From positions 4,588,001 through 4,652,000 of the forward strand of contig NC_070564.1 in the NCBI RefSeq assembly GCF_026914185.1: a stretch of 64,000 bases of DNA, written 5' to 3'. The position numbers were made by a program, and so were the translations under genes. Of this stretch, positions 41,144-52,914 are shown one piece after another. Position 1 is the stretch's first letter. Each line of letters opens with the position of its first letter. Below the pieces are notes generated by a model that saw only the letters and a program-made list of their open reading frames with translations, had not been told where the DNA came from and did not search any database. This DNA comes from Puccinia triticina (taxonomy: Eukaryota; Basidiomycota; Pucciniomycetes; Pucciniales; Pucciniaceae).

Positions 41144-41748
41144 CGACCTTAACACAAGTCCCAGCCTCCGTGCGGGCGTGCAGCATTTGGCTGGTCGCGA
41201 AGCGACCCCGACCGGAGGGAGGGCCTTGCATACCAAAACACCTTTCTCGCGTGCGCCGATTCCAAGGTTTGGCTGGGAGCAGCCTTGTTTGCATCACCAC
41301 ACTCTCAACACTCAACATAATCTTTCTAGTTTTTGATACATTATAGTTCTACATGTTCTGGATTTTTCAGTATTTTTTTAGTGTAAAATCTTGATTGTTT
41401 CTACTGGAAATAAATTATTGAAGTTCATGATTTCAAACTTGGATTTGGCATACGCATCATATGACAAGGACCGTGCGCAGTCATACTACTTCTTGTTGTC
41501 AGGTTTCAAATGTGAAGGGGTGAGAGTACAGCAATAAAAAAAATACCAAAAAATCAAGAAGATGGTAAGCTGTCAGATAAAAAAAAAAGAAAAAAATTCT
41601 GATGAGTGGCATAGAAACAAGGAGAGAAAGAGTGGCCTCTATATCACGCTTGGCTCACGCAAGCTTTGTGTTTTAGTTCATAAGCCTCTCTGGTGAGACT
41701 GGGCTGCCGCCCAGACCCGCTCACCACAAGTGGCTTAGTTAAGCTTGG
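41144..41748. mobile_element. 605-bp insertion flanked by CCTCCGAC
   Basis: CCTCCGAC occurs directly on both sides (41136-41143, 41749-41756), and removal joins the Mutator-like arm into a sequence like that of copy 1. The 8-bp duplication suggests hAT, but terminal inverted repeats are weak. It contains another GCTGCGGGCG/AAGTCCC motif and AT-rich DNA; no coding sequence. Confidence 0.5.
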
Positions 41749-41914
41749 CCTCCGACAGCCCTCGGCAGGAGGGAATTATACCGTACCTCCCCATCCTGGC
41801 GCACGGAAAATGGGATTTTCACCCCTCTTTCCACTTTTCCTTGTATATCTCCATCATTCCGCAAGAACTTGTTTTTTTTTTTGCTCCAGATCAGCCCAAC
41901 ATGCAAGCGCTGAG

Positions 41915-42380
41915 TGTAACGGATGCCGTGAAGTTTTATGGACTTCTAGTCATCATCATGCTAACTTATTGCATAAGATTAATCTAATCTCCTAGCTTTG
42001 ATCAAGCATCGGAGTTCCTGTTAGATTGGAACAAAGTAATGCAATCGTCATAGCTATGACGTGTTCATTTTATTACGTCATTCAGATTGTGATTTCTCTT
42101 TGGGTTATCTTTGTCTCCTTCTCAAATCTTGTTGCTCTCTTTCCTCTCTTTCTCATCGCGATATTCTTTGTCAATAAAGTTCCTCAAAAGTATTACATAC
42201 TATAAATCCGAGAAAATCATTCTCCATTCAACAACAGAATCTTATCATTATACTTAAGTTTGATCAAACATCCCAATAAACTTAAAAGATTGACTTACTA
42301 TTCAAGCACCGGCGATTTGTCCTCTTGGATAAACTTCAGAGCCAATATATAGCTAACTGAATAGTAGGCCAGGCCTCACA
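41915..42380 (+). repeat. 5' LTR of gypsy element 3
   Basis: 466 bp from TGTAACGG to GGCCTCACA. It is uninterrupted and so serves as the empty-site reference for the MITE and Helitron insertions in the 3' LTR. The sequence after it (ATTATATCGCAATC) is not an obvious tRNA 3'-end complement. Confidence 0.9.
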
Positions 42381-42455
42381 ATTATATCGCAATCATCAAC
42401 AAATAACTATTTAAAACTTAGTAAATTACAATTTTTTTGTCTAAACAATCATTCT

Positions 42456-43574
42456 ATGTCTCAATCTTTGGTGGTGGTTTCCCCCATAACACCAATTCAA
42501 AATTCTCCTCAATTCACTCCATCTCCACCCACCAATACACATCTCCCGATCCCGATGGCGATTCCTCCTCAGCCAAATCCTTTCTTCTTGGTCAATTCTC
42601 CATCCCCAATCAACCACAATTCACCCTCCTTCATAAATTTTTCACCTCGTCGAATTCCTACTCCTGATACTCAAGATATTCCTCCGGTTGAGGGTCCAAC
42701 CGGTAGTCATCTAGACAACAATTTATTGACTTTGCTGTCCACCTTACGAGTTGATAATTCTCTCCAATCGGATTTGATTCAAACTCAAGCGGCGGATATT
42801 GCGGTTTTGAATGCTCAAGCTTGTCAAGACAAGAAGGCAATTAAGGATCTGCAAGTCGATGCCGCAAACATAAAATCGATTTTTCATTCCAACCTTCAGA
42901 ATTTTCAATTGGAGAATCAACAGACCATTGCGCATCTTTGTGGAATTGTGGATGGTTACAATGAAGGATTAAAGGGTCGCCTGGGTTGCTTGGAGTTTTT
43001 GTCTGTTCAACCTACAACTGTTGAGTGCCCTCGATTTTTTATTGAACCTCCTCATGATGCTCATATCTATTTCACTGGCATGCCGCGCGAGACTAATAAC
43101 TTTTGCTTCTATATAAGAAACACTTTTGAACGAATCGGCAATCAGTTTAACACAGAGAAACAGAGGATATTGTGGATCTCAGGTTTTTTTCACCCAGCTT
43201 TCGGGCGAATGGATGAAGAGGTGCCTTCATACACCTGGTGGCGTGGACTGCTTTCTAAGAACGCTTCAGCTTTGGATCTTCCGGCGTTGCAGGCATCGGC
43301 AAAAATGGAGTATGTGATTAAGGAGCCGTTAAATTCCAATTCCTTTATTCATACCATCAAAACTACCTTTGCTAACTGTCATGAATTGGAACAAGCTGAA
43401 GCAGCCTTCAACGCTGCGCGACAGGGCAACAAATCAATAGAAGAATTCAATATCATCTTCAACGCCTTACTTCGACCCCTCAAGTTGGCCAAACGTACCA
43501 AGTGTCTAGCGTACGACAAGGCCATTGATCCCAACATAATCAAGTTGGCTCTTTTCCGGGGAACGTGGGACAAA
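42456..43574 (+). pseudogene. Gypsy element 3 gag, N-terminal part
   Basis: The ORF starts ATGTCTCAATCTTTG, with a Pro/Asn-rich N-terminus, a helical region (LIQTQAADIAVLNAQA, KKAIKDLQVDAANIK; coiled-coil-like) and a capsid-type region (CPRFFIEPPHDAHIYF, KQRILWISGFF, YTWWRGLL..; AFNAARQGNKSIEEFN). The frame is cut at LFRGTWDKTV by the solo LTR at 43579 and continues at 44623. Confidence 0.85.
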
Positions 43575-43578
43575 ACGG

Positions 43579-44618
43579 TGTGGTGGCCCCTCTCGTGGCC
43601 AGCTATTCAGGAGCATCACCGCCGCCAGCAGGATCATCAAGACTCAAGTTTATTTTCACTTCCCAAGACTCAATTTCCACGCTGGGGTGGACAGAAATCC
43701 GTCATTGGGTCCCGCGACTCAATGAAAGTTGATTAGGTAATCCGTCATTGGGTCCCGCGACTCAATGAAAGTTGATTAGGTAATCCGAAATTGGGTCTCG
43801 CGACTCAATGAAAGTTATGGTGCAGTCCCGACTCCCCAGGCCTCAAGATCTCTTCTCATCACATTTCCACCTTCAACTGGCTCCCCTATCTCTCCTTTTC
43901 CTTCTGTCCATTTTCCCATCTCCCTTCCTTCTCAGTTCCCCATGCCTCTTCAGCTTTCTTGGTCCTAACACAGCGCCTGATGTGGGTTTATTTCCTTGTT
44001 TGTTTCTGATTTCTTTCTCTTCTGTTTGTTCTGCCTGTCTTGAGTGTTTTCTGTTTTCTCTTTCCTCTTTTTATTTTCCTCCCTCTGGTTCTTTTCTTCC
44101 TGACTCATCACGCTGTGTTTTCCTTAATTTTCCCTTGTGTTGTTTCCTTTCTTCTTTTTTATCTTGTTTGTTGTGAGTGTGTGCGCGTGTAGCGCGCGGA
44201 GGATGTGATGAAATGTATGTGACATGTCGCCCGGAGTCCAAGTTCAGCTCAAACTTGGATGATGGGTGGCCATGGCATTCTGATCCCCAGAATACGGACC
44301 ATCACTGAGCTTATAGATCCTATCTTCAGAGTTTCAACTTACGGGCTCCGCCCGCCAATCATCCTTCATCAGAGTTTTCCGGATCTTTTTCCTTCCTCTT
44401 CCTTAAGATCACATCTCCCTTCCCCTCAAACAAAACAACTGCCGCCGAGGATCCGAACCCCCGGCGAACTTCTCAAAACCACCCAAAACCCAATAGCTAT
44501 CCCTGATCCCCCCCATTTTCAGCGCTCATCACCACGGACCACCCAGCCACGAGGGCAGCCTAAACAGCACCCATCCCCTCACACGACTGCCTCCGCTTGT
44601 ACGGACAGGAGTCTCTCA
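43579..44618 (+). mobile_element. Solo LTR, family B (copy 2), TSD ACGG
   Basis: It begins TGTGGTGGCCCC and ends GGAGTCTCTCA. ACGG flanks it (43575-43578, 44619-44622). It shares TTGGTCCTAACACAG, GGGTTTATT, GCGCGCGGAG and ACTTGGATGATGGG-like segments with the LTRs at 13918/27885, and CAGCACCCATCCCCT with 8394. A 45-bp unit, TCATTGGGTCCCGCGACTC.., is tandemly repeated at 43699-43818. Confidence 0.8.
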
Positions 44619-44622
44619 ACGG

Positions 44623-46352
44623 TTGATCTTGAAGCTAGACAGGAAATTGCTGTTCTTGTTGCTTGAAATGTGGCGGGTGTTAGCAAGATACTCAACCCTT
44701 GCACTCATCAAAGGATTCAACTGATACCTTCTCACCCTGTGGTTCATCCGGTTAAGTCTCACGCTCCACAACTGTAAGTCCCTCAACCTTCTGCCCCACC
44801 AACAAAGCTTTTGAAAGGAGATCCAATGGACATTGATGAAATGACTGCAGCAATGAAAGAAGAGGGATTCTCATATGCAGCGTTTCAAAAGGGATGTGTA
44901 GATCGAGGAATTTGTATTTGTTGCGGCAGGGAATACAACACTGCGCATTATAATGCTTGGGGTTGTGTGCTGGGGGAAGACATGGAGATGATGAATTTAT
45001 GGAAGGAATGGGGTGGTCGTTCATCCAGAAAGAAGAAATTGGGGGGAAAACAAAGCAAGTCAATGTGGGCGCCGGAAAATCGCCGCAATCAATGTTCAAT
45101 TCCAACTTGTCAAAAGGAGAATAGCCCTCTGTTGGGTGCGGATGGTTTGGCTTTGTCTGCGGCACGTCCGGATAAGGGAAAGAAGCGTCAATCTCTAGCG
45201 GAAGTCAACGGGTTACCTTTCAAGAAGAGAGTTGCCAAATCTTTGGAGAAGGAAGACGATCCTTCTTTAGTGGCGGACGCGGTTTACATGACTTCTATTT
45301 CTGTGGGTAAAATTTATTTCAACACCTTTATGGCAGAGAAGATGAGTGGTGAAAATAGTAAGCGTTTTTATTTGATCAAAAAGTCCAGTCGTCCAGGTCA
45401 TCAACCTTTCTTTAGAGGCTCCTTATTTGCTAATGATGAAGTCCAGGCTGATGTCTCTGTTTTGGTTGACTCCGGTGCATCTGCCTTGTTCATTGATGTT
45501 GATTTTGCACGACAGATTAATATTGACATCTTTTTGTTTGCCAATCCATTACAGTGCAATTTGTTTGACGGATCAGCAGCTTCATCCGGAAAAATATCTC
45601 ACTATGTAAAATGGAAAATTTCTATTCCCACAGTTTCTGGTTCTTTTCTTTTGTCTTGTGTGAAATTACATTTAACTAAGTTGGCTTCACCAGATATTAT
45701 ACTAGGAAATTGGTGGTTAAAGGATTCTGGTACTTTTGTTGGCGGGTCCAAGGGTGATATTGTAATGTATGAGTGTATACAGGAAATTTGTCATATTTTG
45801 AGCAATGAATCAGATGAACTTATCTCAAAATTCTCAGATGTTTTTGTGTCTGAGTCTTTAGCCGAACTGCCTCCACATTGTGGTCAGTTTGATTGTATGG
45901 TTAATCTGAAGAAAGGGGTGATTCCGCCTTTTGGAAAGATGTATAACTTGAGCAAGGAGGAGAGAGAGGAATTAAAGTTGTATGTAGATGAGAACCTTGC
46001 TAAAGGTTTTGTACGCCTTTCTTTGTCTTTGGATGCGGCACCTCTATTTTATGTTAAGGTACCTGGAAAGGCTAATTGGCCTTGTGTAGATTATCAAGTT
46101 CTCAACAGTCTTACGGTTTGGGATTCTTATCCATTGCTGGTTATTTCTCATTTGCTTAATAACTTACAGGGTTGCAAGTTTTTGTCTAAGATCAACCTCA
46201 AATTGGTGTTCAATTTGTTGTGCGTGGCCGAGGGACACGAGTGGAAAACGGCGTTCCGGATCCCTTGGGGATTATACAAGTATCAATTTATGCCTTTTGG
46301 CTTAGCTAACTCTCCGGCAACTTTCCAGCGATTCATTCAACACGTTCTTTGA
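44623..46352 (+). pseudogene. Gypsy element 3: gag end, protease, RT N-terminal half
   Basis: It contains a Cys/His knuckle-like CICCGREYNTAHYNAWGC (near 44910), protease VLVDSGASALFIDVDFARQI (near 45460), and RT (KMYNLSKEEREELKLYVDE, FYVKVPGKANWPCVDYQVLN, AFRIPWGLYKYQFMPFGLANSPATFQRF). Stop codons occur before 44811, and the frame ends just before the catalytic motif. Confidence 0.85.
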
Positions 46353-47281
46353 AATTTTTGGATTTGTGTTGCATTGTTTACATTGATGATATAATAATTT
46401 ACTCCCACTCTCATGAACAACATTGTGTAGATTTGGCTAACATTTTACAGAAGCTCTGAGACTTTTCTTTGAAGGTGTCCTTGAGAAAGTGTGAGTTTTT
46501 CTGCTCTAAGGTGACGTTCTTAGTATTTGACATTACAGATACTGGTCTTAGGATGAATGAGTCAAATTTCAAGATGATTAGTGATTGGCCTTTTCCTATT
46601 ACAGTGCAAGGGCTTCGTAAATTTTTGGGATTTACAAATTTTTACAGGCAATTTATTCCGCATTTCTCGACGGTGGCGGGTCCTTTGACTAGCTTAACGC
46701 GGGAGAAGTATAGTGACACTACTTGTTTAGATTCTACGGCTGCTTTGCAGGCATTTGAACGACTGAAACGGTTGTTTGTTGACAAGCCGTTGCTTTTACA
46801 TTTTGATTTCAAAAGGGATAGAATATTTCATGTTAATTTGTCTGGTTATGCTATTGCTGTGGTACTCAGTCAGCCTAACGCACAGGGGGATCTTTTGCCG
46901 GTTAACTATTTCTCGCGGAAACTTTTGGAACGAGAACGGTCATGGAAGAGTTTTGACCTCGAGTTATTGGCCATTGTCTCAGCCTGTGAGGAATGGAGGG
47001 CTTGGCTGATGGGTACTGTGAATCCTGTTAAGATGTTTTTGGATCATTCTAATTTGCTTTATTTCAAAACAGCTAAATACTTGTCTCCTAAGCAAGCCCA
47101 GTGGGCTTTGTTTTTAGACAACTTTAATATGCTTATTTATCACGTGAGTGGATCAAAAAACCCAGCAGAAGGCCCTAGCCGTAGAGAGGATTATTATGAT
47201 GGCAGGCGGTTGAGTTCTGATGTTCATTTGATAGTTAAAAGGATGGTTGACTGCAGTGCAATTGATAACTCTACGTCCAAG
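46353..47281 (+). pseudogene. Gypsy element 3: RT catalytic end and RNase H
   Basis: After a frameshift the catalytic stretch reads YIDDIIIYSHSHEQH (near 46380), then a stop, then 46469-47308: KCEFFCSKVTFLVF, LRKFLGFTNFYRQFI, and RNase H (IFHVNLSGYAIAVVLSQPN, LLAIVSACEEWRAW, FLDHSNLLYF). The first RNase H aspartate position reads N (HVNLS). The frame is cut by the MITE at 47282. Confidence 0.85.
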
Positions 47282-47497
47282 CACTGCCAGCATAATTGGC
47301 TGGGTTGAGGTTATCCCAGTTAAACTGAGATGAACTCAACCAATTTAAACTTGGTTGATCTTAACTGATGAAATATAAATCCAAGGTACCCCCCTTGAAT
47401 TTATATTTCATTGGATGAGATCAACCCATTTTAAATTGGTTGAGTGCATCCCAGTTAAACTGGGATGAATTCATCCCAGCCAATTATGCTGGCAGTG
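47282..47497. mobile_element. Hairpin MITE (copy 1), 216 bp
   Basis: CACTGCCAGCATAATTGGCTGG..CCAGCCAATTATGCTGGCAGTG: almost the whole element is one inverted repeat around a short AT-rich centre. The flanks are AAG and GAG (a 3-bp duplication with one change). It interrupts the pol frame; the frame resumes with ETSATPFSS at 47498. Confidence 0.85.
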
Positions 47498-48556
47498 GAG
47501 ACAAGCGCTACACCTTTCTCATCACATGATTTATTTTTTCAGAAGCCATCTCAAGAAGTTTTAGCCTTTTTCAACAACAAATATACTGCCGAAGACAAGC
47601 TGACAGCTGGAATTTGTTTAGTTGATACAGTTTATTGGCACCAAGGGAGTATATTTGTTCCAGCGGCGTTGCAAGGAAGACTGGTGGCCCTTTATCACAA
47701 CTCGCCCACTGTCAGACACCCAGTTGTTGCGCGAACTTTGGCAACCTTAACCCGCACCTTTTTGTGGCCGGGGGTGAGGAGTTTTGTGATAAAATATGTC
47801 AAAGGATGTGATTCATGTCAACGGGTGAAATCACAGAGACAAGCGCCAGATGGGAAATTGGTTTCTATAGTGGCAAATTCCAAACCTTGGAGTGTCATAG
47901 GTATGGATATGATTGTGAAGTTACCTTCTTTGGGTGGTTTTGATTCTATTCTGGTTGTAGTTGACTTGTTGAGTAAACTAACTCATTTTATTCCTTGTAA
48001 GGAATCTTCTTTTTCCAGAGTGTTGGCGGCGCTTTTCAGGAAGCATACTTTTAGGTATCACAGGTTGCCGGATAAAATAGTATTGGACAGGGGGAGCACT
48101 TTTGTTAGCGACTTTTGGAAAGCGCTTATGAAATCTCTTAATATTGGTTTGGCGTTGTTGACTGCTTATCACCCTCAGACGGATGGTCAGACGGAGCGTA
48201 TGAACCAGGTTTTGGAGGACTATCTCCATCATTTTTGTTCCTACTATCAGGGCGATTCGGATAAATGCTTGGAGATGGCAGAATTTTCCTTTAATAACTC
48301 CAATTCGGCAAGCCTACAAATTTCTCCTTTTTTCTTTACTTTTGGTTTTCATCCCAGATTTAACATTGTGACAGAGAAAACCAGTCAAAAGGAGTTGGTC
48401 AAATTTCTCATTGATTTACAGGTGACTCAAGAGACCGCAATTGAGTGTTTATGTCAAGCAAGAACAAAACAAGCAACTTATTATAATCAAGGAAGACAAA
48501 ACGTTCCTGTTTACAAGGAGGGAGATCAAGTATTACTCTTATGCAAATTTATTTAG
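47498..48556 (+). pseudogene. Gypsy element 3: integrase
   Basis: The zinc-binding region (LYHNSPTVRHP..CDSCQRVKSQ) and the core with all three acidic residues (D in VIGMDMIVKL, D in IVLDRGSTFV, E in DGQTERMNQ) are present. It ends at a TAG after VYKEGDQVLLLCKFI; the expected tail continues in another frame at 48611. Confidence 0.9.
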
Positions 48557-48610
48557 TCACAGTGTATTAATTCCAAGTTAGATTACAGGTATATTGGTCC
48601 TTTTTGAGTA

Positions 48611-49000
48611 GTGAAGATGATTGGTTTGAACGCGGTGAAGTTGGATTTATCAAATGATTACCCAAAGTTGCAACCTGTCTTCAATGTTTCTCTGTTGACG
48701 CGTTATATTGATCCTAATGATATACAGGGGCGGTCTGCCAATTTAGGAATAAAAGAAAAATATTACGCAGACAAGGAGATTGTTGATTGGACTCAGATTA
48801 AAGCGGTTTTAGATGTTTGCAGTGTGAAGAAGGGTAAGTATGATTATTTGATTTTGTGGCAGTCTTCAACTCCCAGAGAAGACATGTGGGTTTCTCAAAA
48901 TCATATACATGTTTCTGCTAACAATTATTTGGAACAATTTAGGAAGAGGGCTGAATTGAAGGAAAAGAAAGGTAATAAGAAGGGTAAGATTTTGAAGTAA
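48611..49000 (+). pseudogene. Gypsy element 3: C-terminal chromodomain-like tail
   Basis: The block KLQPVFNVSLLTRYI is the conserved integrase tail. A divergent chromodomain-like segment (IKAVLDVCSVKKGKYDYLILWQSSTPREDMWVS) and a Lys-rich end follow. Confidence 0.75.
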
Positions 49001-49036
49001 TTAGACAATTTTGGGAGTAGTAGGCAAGGTTAATTT

Positions 49037-49533
49037 TGTAACGGATGCTGTGAAGTTTTATGGACTTCTGGTCATTATCATGCTAACTTACACTGCCAGC
49101 ATGTTTGGCTGGGATGATGTCATCCCAGTTTAACTGGGATGCACTCAGCCAATTTAAAATGGGTTGATCTCATCCAATGAAATATAAAATCAAGGGGGGT
49201 ACCTTGGATTTATATTTCATCAGTTGAGATCAACTAAGTTTAAATTGGTTGAGTTCATCCCAGTTTAACTGGGATAACCTCAACCCAGCCAATTATGCTG
49301 GCAGTGTTATTGCATAAAATTAATCTAATCTCCTAGCTTCAATTGAGCATTGGAGTTACTGTTAGATTGGAACAAAGTAATGTGATTGTCATAGCTATGA
49401 CGTGTTCATTTTATTACATCATTCAGATTGTGATTTCTCTTTAGGTTATCTTTGTCTCCTTCTCAAATCTTGTTGCTCTCTTTTCTCTCTTTCTCATCGC
49501 GATATTCTTTGTCAATAAAGTTCCTCAAAAATA
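49037..49533 (+). repeat. 3' LTR of gypsy element 3, first part (with MITE)
   Basis: It begins TGTAACGGATGCTG, carries the hairpin MITE at 49091-49316, and stops at CCTCAAAAATA where the Helitron begins. It resumes at 52915. Confidence 0.92.
49091..49316. mobile_element. Hairpin MITE (copy 2), TSD TTA
   Basis: The ends CACTGCCAGC and GCTGGCAGTG are identical to copy 1, and the inverted repeat runs nearly the full length. TTA flanks it on both sides (49088-49090, 49317-49319). The empty site is present in the 5' LTR (AACTTATTGCAT near 41964). Confidence 0.92.
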
Positions 49534-52500
49534 TCCAAGTTTATTAAATTCACAAAAACACAGCAAAAAAGATCTAAGTTTTGGTGTGCAGCCAAATGAT
49601 GGCCACTGTTGAATAGATTATCCCCGAACACAGTATGTGCCATGGATAGACTCTCCAGCTTGTGACAGTGCAACAAGCAAAAAAGAGTCGGCATTTTGTT
49701 GTCTCAAGCAGGGGCCTAATCAAGCAAAGTAGGGGGCCTGCAGGGAGGGGCCAGGACAAAACCAGAACCCCTGGGGATCAACTTGTCTGTGGTCCTTCCT
49801 TCTATTTATGTCAAAAAAACTGGCCAACACCAAGCTCAGTTGTCACCTCACCCAAGCGGAAACGCACCCCTTCACCTTGCTCTTCACAACGGTCATTGCA
49901 GAACAAATGCAATCCCTGGCAACGCAAGCCATTTTCTCCAGTGCAACAGCAACCAACACAATCATTCCAACAACAAGTCGCTATAACCATGCTCAAGCCA
50001 CCAAGCCACACCTTGTTGGGACCATCATTGCCAGCAACCCGGGCGCCATCTTTGGCTACAGCCACAGCCCGCTGCGGTCCCAGGAGCAGATCATCGTCCA
50101 CTGGAAGGGTTCTGCCAGACCATCTTTAGCCTACAGACATTGTTGGCTGTGCAACGCCATAGTCTGCTTCTCGCCCCCCTCCCCACCAATAAAACAACAC
50201 TGCCCTTTGATGATCCGCGTCAGATGGGAGCAACAGCCTGTAGTCGGACGGCCTTGGCGGGCCAGATAAACAGAGCCATCCAATCAAAAAAGCCCCACAA
50301 TGGTGTCTGTGTTTGTCGCCGCTGTCTCGCCATTGTCCTCCGTCATCAGGCCATCACCTGTCCGCCCCCATCCCTCAATTTAGCTCCACACCAGTCTTAG
50401 AAGGCTCCAGGAGGAGATGGAGTGTGTGATGCCAGAGTTACCGGAGGCTTTGGCCGGCGCCAGGTCATAATCAGTTGCTCTCTCTCCTTCTTGGTTTTGT
50501 CCTTGAAGTCTCCACGACACTGACCCATGTCCCCGGTTTTTGTGGCCAAGCAGCCCAGCTCGCCACTCAATCAGACCTCCTCGGCGCCCGGCCTTTGGCT
50601 CCAACTACTCATCATCCAACGCAAGCTACTCACCAACCTATCCCTCTTCGACGCCCAGACAAGGAAGCTTGTGGCGCTGATGGCGGCGGTGACAGGAGGG
50701 GCCGCAGAGGCCTGTCTGGTGCATCGCCGCCCCCGCCGGCCTGTTCCTGCGCGATCAAATGGGCCTGCTCCGTTCCTTAGGTCTGCTCGACACGCAGTCC
50801 TCACCCAACCCTCCCCCTCCTCGATACCGGTACTGCCCTCTGTTTGCCAACCTTCTACATCAAAACCCTCGGCCCCGCTTCCTCTGTCGACCCTAATCAG
50901 CCCGGTGACGACACTCATGCCTCCCTCTTCAAGCTTAACGTCGTGCTGCAGCAGGAGCTTCAGATCAAGTCCTCCCTCGCCACCGCCCGCGCCAAGAGTC
51001 AGTTCGAAGACGTTGCCAGCCTCTCAGCCTCCCTCCTTGATCTCTACCTCCCCTCCTCCCCCTCTTTCTCCCCCCTTCTGTCGTGGGTGGGGACACTTAT
51101 ATCATTACTTTGTCTTTTTTTGATTAGCGGGGAGGAGATTGCCGCGTTCAAGAAAGTGCTCCTCTTGGCACCCACCCTCTTTCTCTGATCAATCAATTAC
51201 TACCATCCCGGCCCGGCGTGGTACACATTCTGCTTGGAATGAATTGGGGCCAGCTCCAACCCAATTTTATTTCTTGAAGGGGGGGGGGGGGGGGAGGGGC
51301 AAGGAGCACTGGTCGGGCCCTGCCGCAAGGCACATTTTTTTACTTACCTTATCTTAATCTAGCTACATAGACATGGTATAAATGCACCTACACCTGCATT
51401 GGCTTCTGTGCCGCTGTATGTATTCATAGTTTGGTTGTGTTTTTTGTAGCTCTACTGAGGAGGTTACCTGGAGAGTCAGAATGGTTAAAAATGATGGGTG
51501 GATTGCACTGTAGGACCATTTTGACTGTGTGGGATTACTAATCTTATAAAATTATCACTTGGCTGTGTCCATGATGTCAACCCAAATCAATACAAAAAAG
51601 CACACAACATGACTCTCAATTGCCTGGGTGAAATTGGGCCTTGAACCAAAACATTTTGCTTGAACAATTGTGTATGTATTCTTCCATCAGATGTTGTATG
51701 TAAAGCCTGTGATTGGATGGTACAGGAACCAATGCAAGTATTTCTGGGCACAGCACATCTTGTATTGGTGCAAGGAGCCAAATAAAATCCAATTGTCTGG
51801 GTAATGTCTCAGAGAGGTCCTGATATCCCAGAAATTGACAGGCGCTCTGAATCAAAAATTTCCCTTCTCACCAACGGAAAAAACCCTGATTTATATGCCT
51901 GCTTACTTCTGTTGCCACCCTCATTATCAACCAGGTTTATTACACTGTTAATCTAATCCTACCCCATCCACAAATAGTTTTAGCTAACATCAGGCATGTA
52001 GCTCACGGGTTCACAACCAGAAAGGTTATTCCAGACAATCAGGCATCCTCCATAGTTATTCTTCCCTTCCCAGTCAATCTCTTAGCCCCTGGGTCATGCT
52101 GAATCAAACTTGGTTTTGCCGTGACCGTGTGAAAGAGACATCAACATTTTCTGTGCTCATGAGTGGTTGTTAATTGTATAGTTGGGGGGGGGGGGGGGGG
52201 GGGGGGGGGAGGAGGGTTGTTTGGAAGTATTTTGTTGAAGAGCTGATTTTTTTGTAGGATTAATTGGCTTCATCAATCATTGAGGTCATTGTGAGGGGGT
52301 GCATTTGCTTGAAAAAATTGACAAATCATGTACGCCAGGGACCCAGATTATGTTTTGTGGAGTCATTGTTGGAGGGAGGGGGGGGGGGGGGGGGGGTTCC
52401 AGTGAACCAAACAAAGTTGAGGGGCTTTGCGCTTATTGGGTTGTAAGCTTGGTAGATAAAGCGTGTTTGGGGAAGGGTGTGCTGATGGAAAAGCCAATGG

Positions 52501-52914
52501 CAAGGCAGTGGATGGTGGGTTGGGTCTGCACGGGAAACTTGGCTAGATTGCCAGGGGCTCTGCATGTATGTACTCCAACAGTTTTGGAGCGGGTTTATTT
52601 GTGTGGTTGGTGCAAGCTATGTTTGTGGCTGTTACAGCAATATCTGATAGCTGGGACTGCTTGAGGGAAGGGGTGAAAAAGGGCTCAGCCGGAGGGCTTG
52701 TCTGGGGGTGCCTTGGGGTGCTCATTCCGCCATGTGTGTTACGGGGTGCAGCTGGACATGGGGCGTAATTACTTAATGGTTTCAGTGTTGTTCAAATGAC
52801 ACTATATCTTTATTTTTCCACTTAAAATGCCAAAAACTTTTATCTCCACACTATGGAGCTTTTTTGGGGGTGGCTCCCTGGAGATTGCAGCGGCGCAGCC
52901 GCCTTGGCCTCTAG
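49534..52914 (+). mobile_element. Helitron of 3,381 bp with a proven empty site
   Basis: It starts TCCAAGTTTATTAAATTC after A and ends with GCGGCGCAGCCGC, TTGGCCT, CTAG before T. The 5' LTR of the same gypsy element has the uninterrupted sequence (TCAAAAGTA|TTACATAC near 42192). So the insertion was between A and T with no duplication, exactly the Helitron mode. No Rep/helicase is encoded, so it is non-autonomous. It carries G-runs at about 51279, 52184-52209 and 52379. Confidence 0.92.
50527..51188 (+). pseudogene. Possible captured gene fragment in the Helitron
   Basis: GC-rich coding-like sequence: one frame reads LLIIQRKLLTNLSLFDAQTRKLV, a second (after a shift near 50840) reads HASLFKLNVVLQQELQIKSSL and SQFEDVASLSASLLDLYLP. 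A GTGGGT..TTGATTAG intron-like gap follows before EEIAAFKKVL. The helical, Leu-rich pattern suggests a host coiled-coil protein, but I do not recognise it. The frame changes mark it as a decayed capture. Confidence 0.4.
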
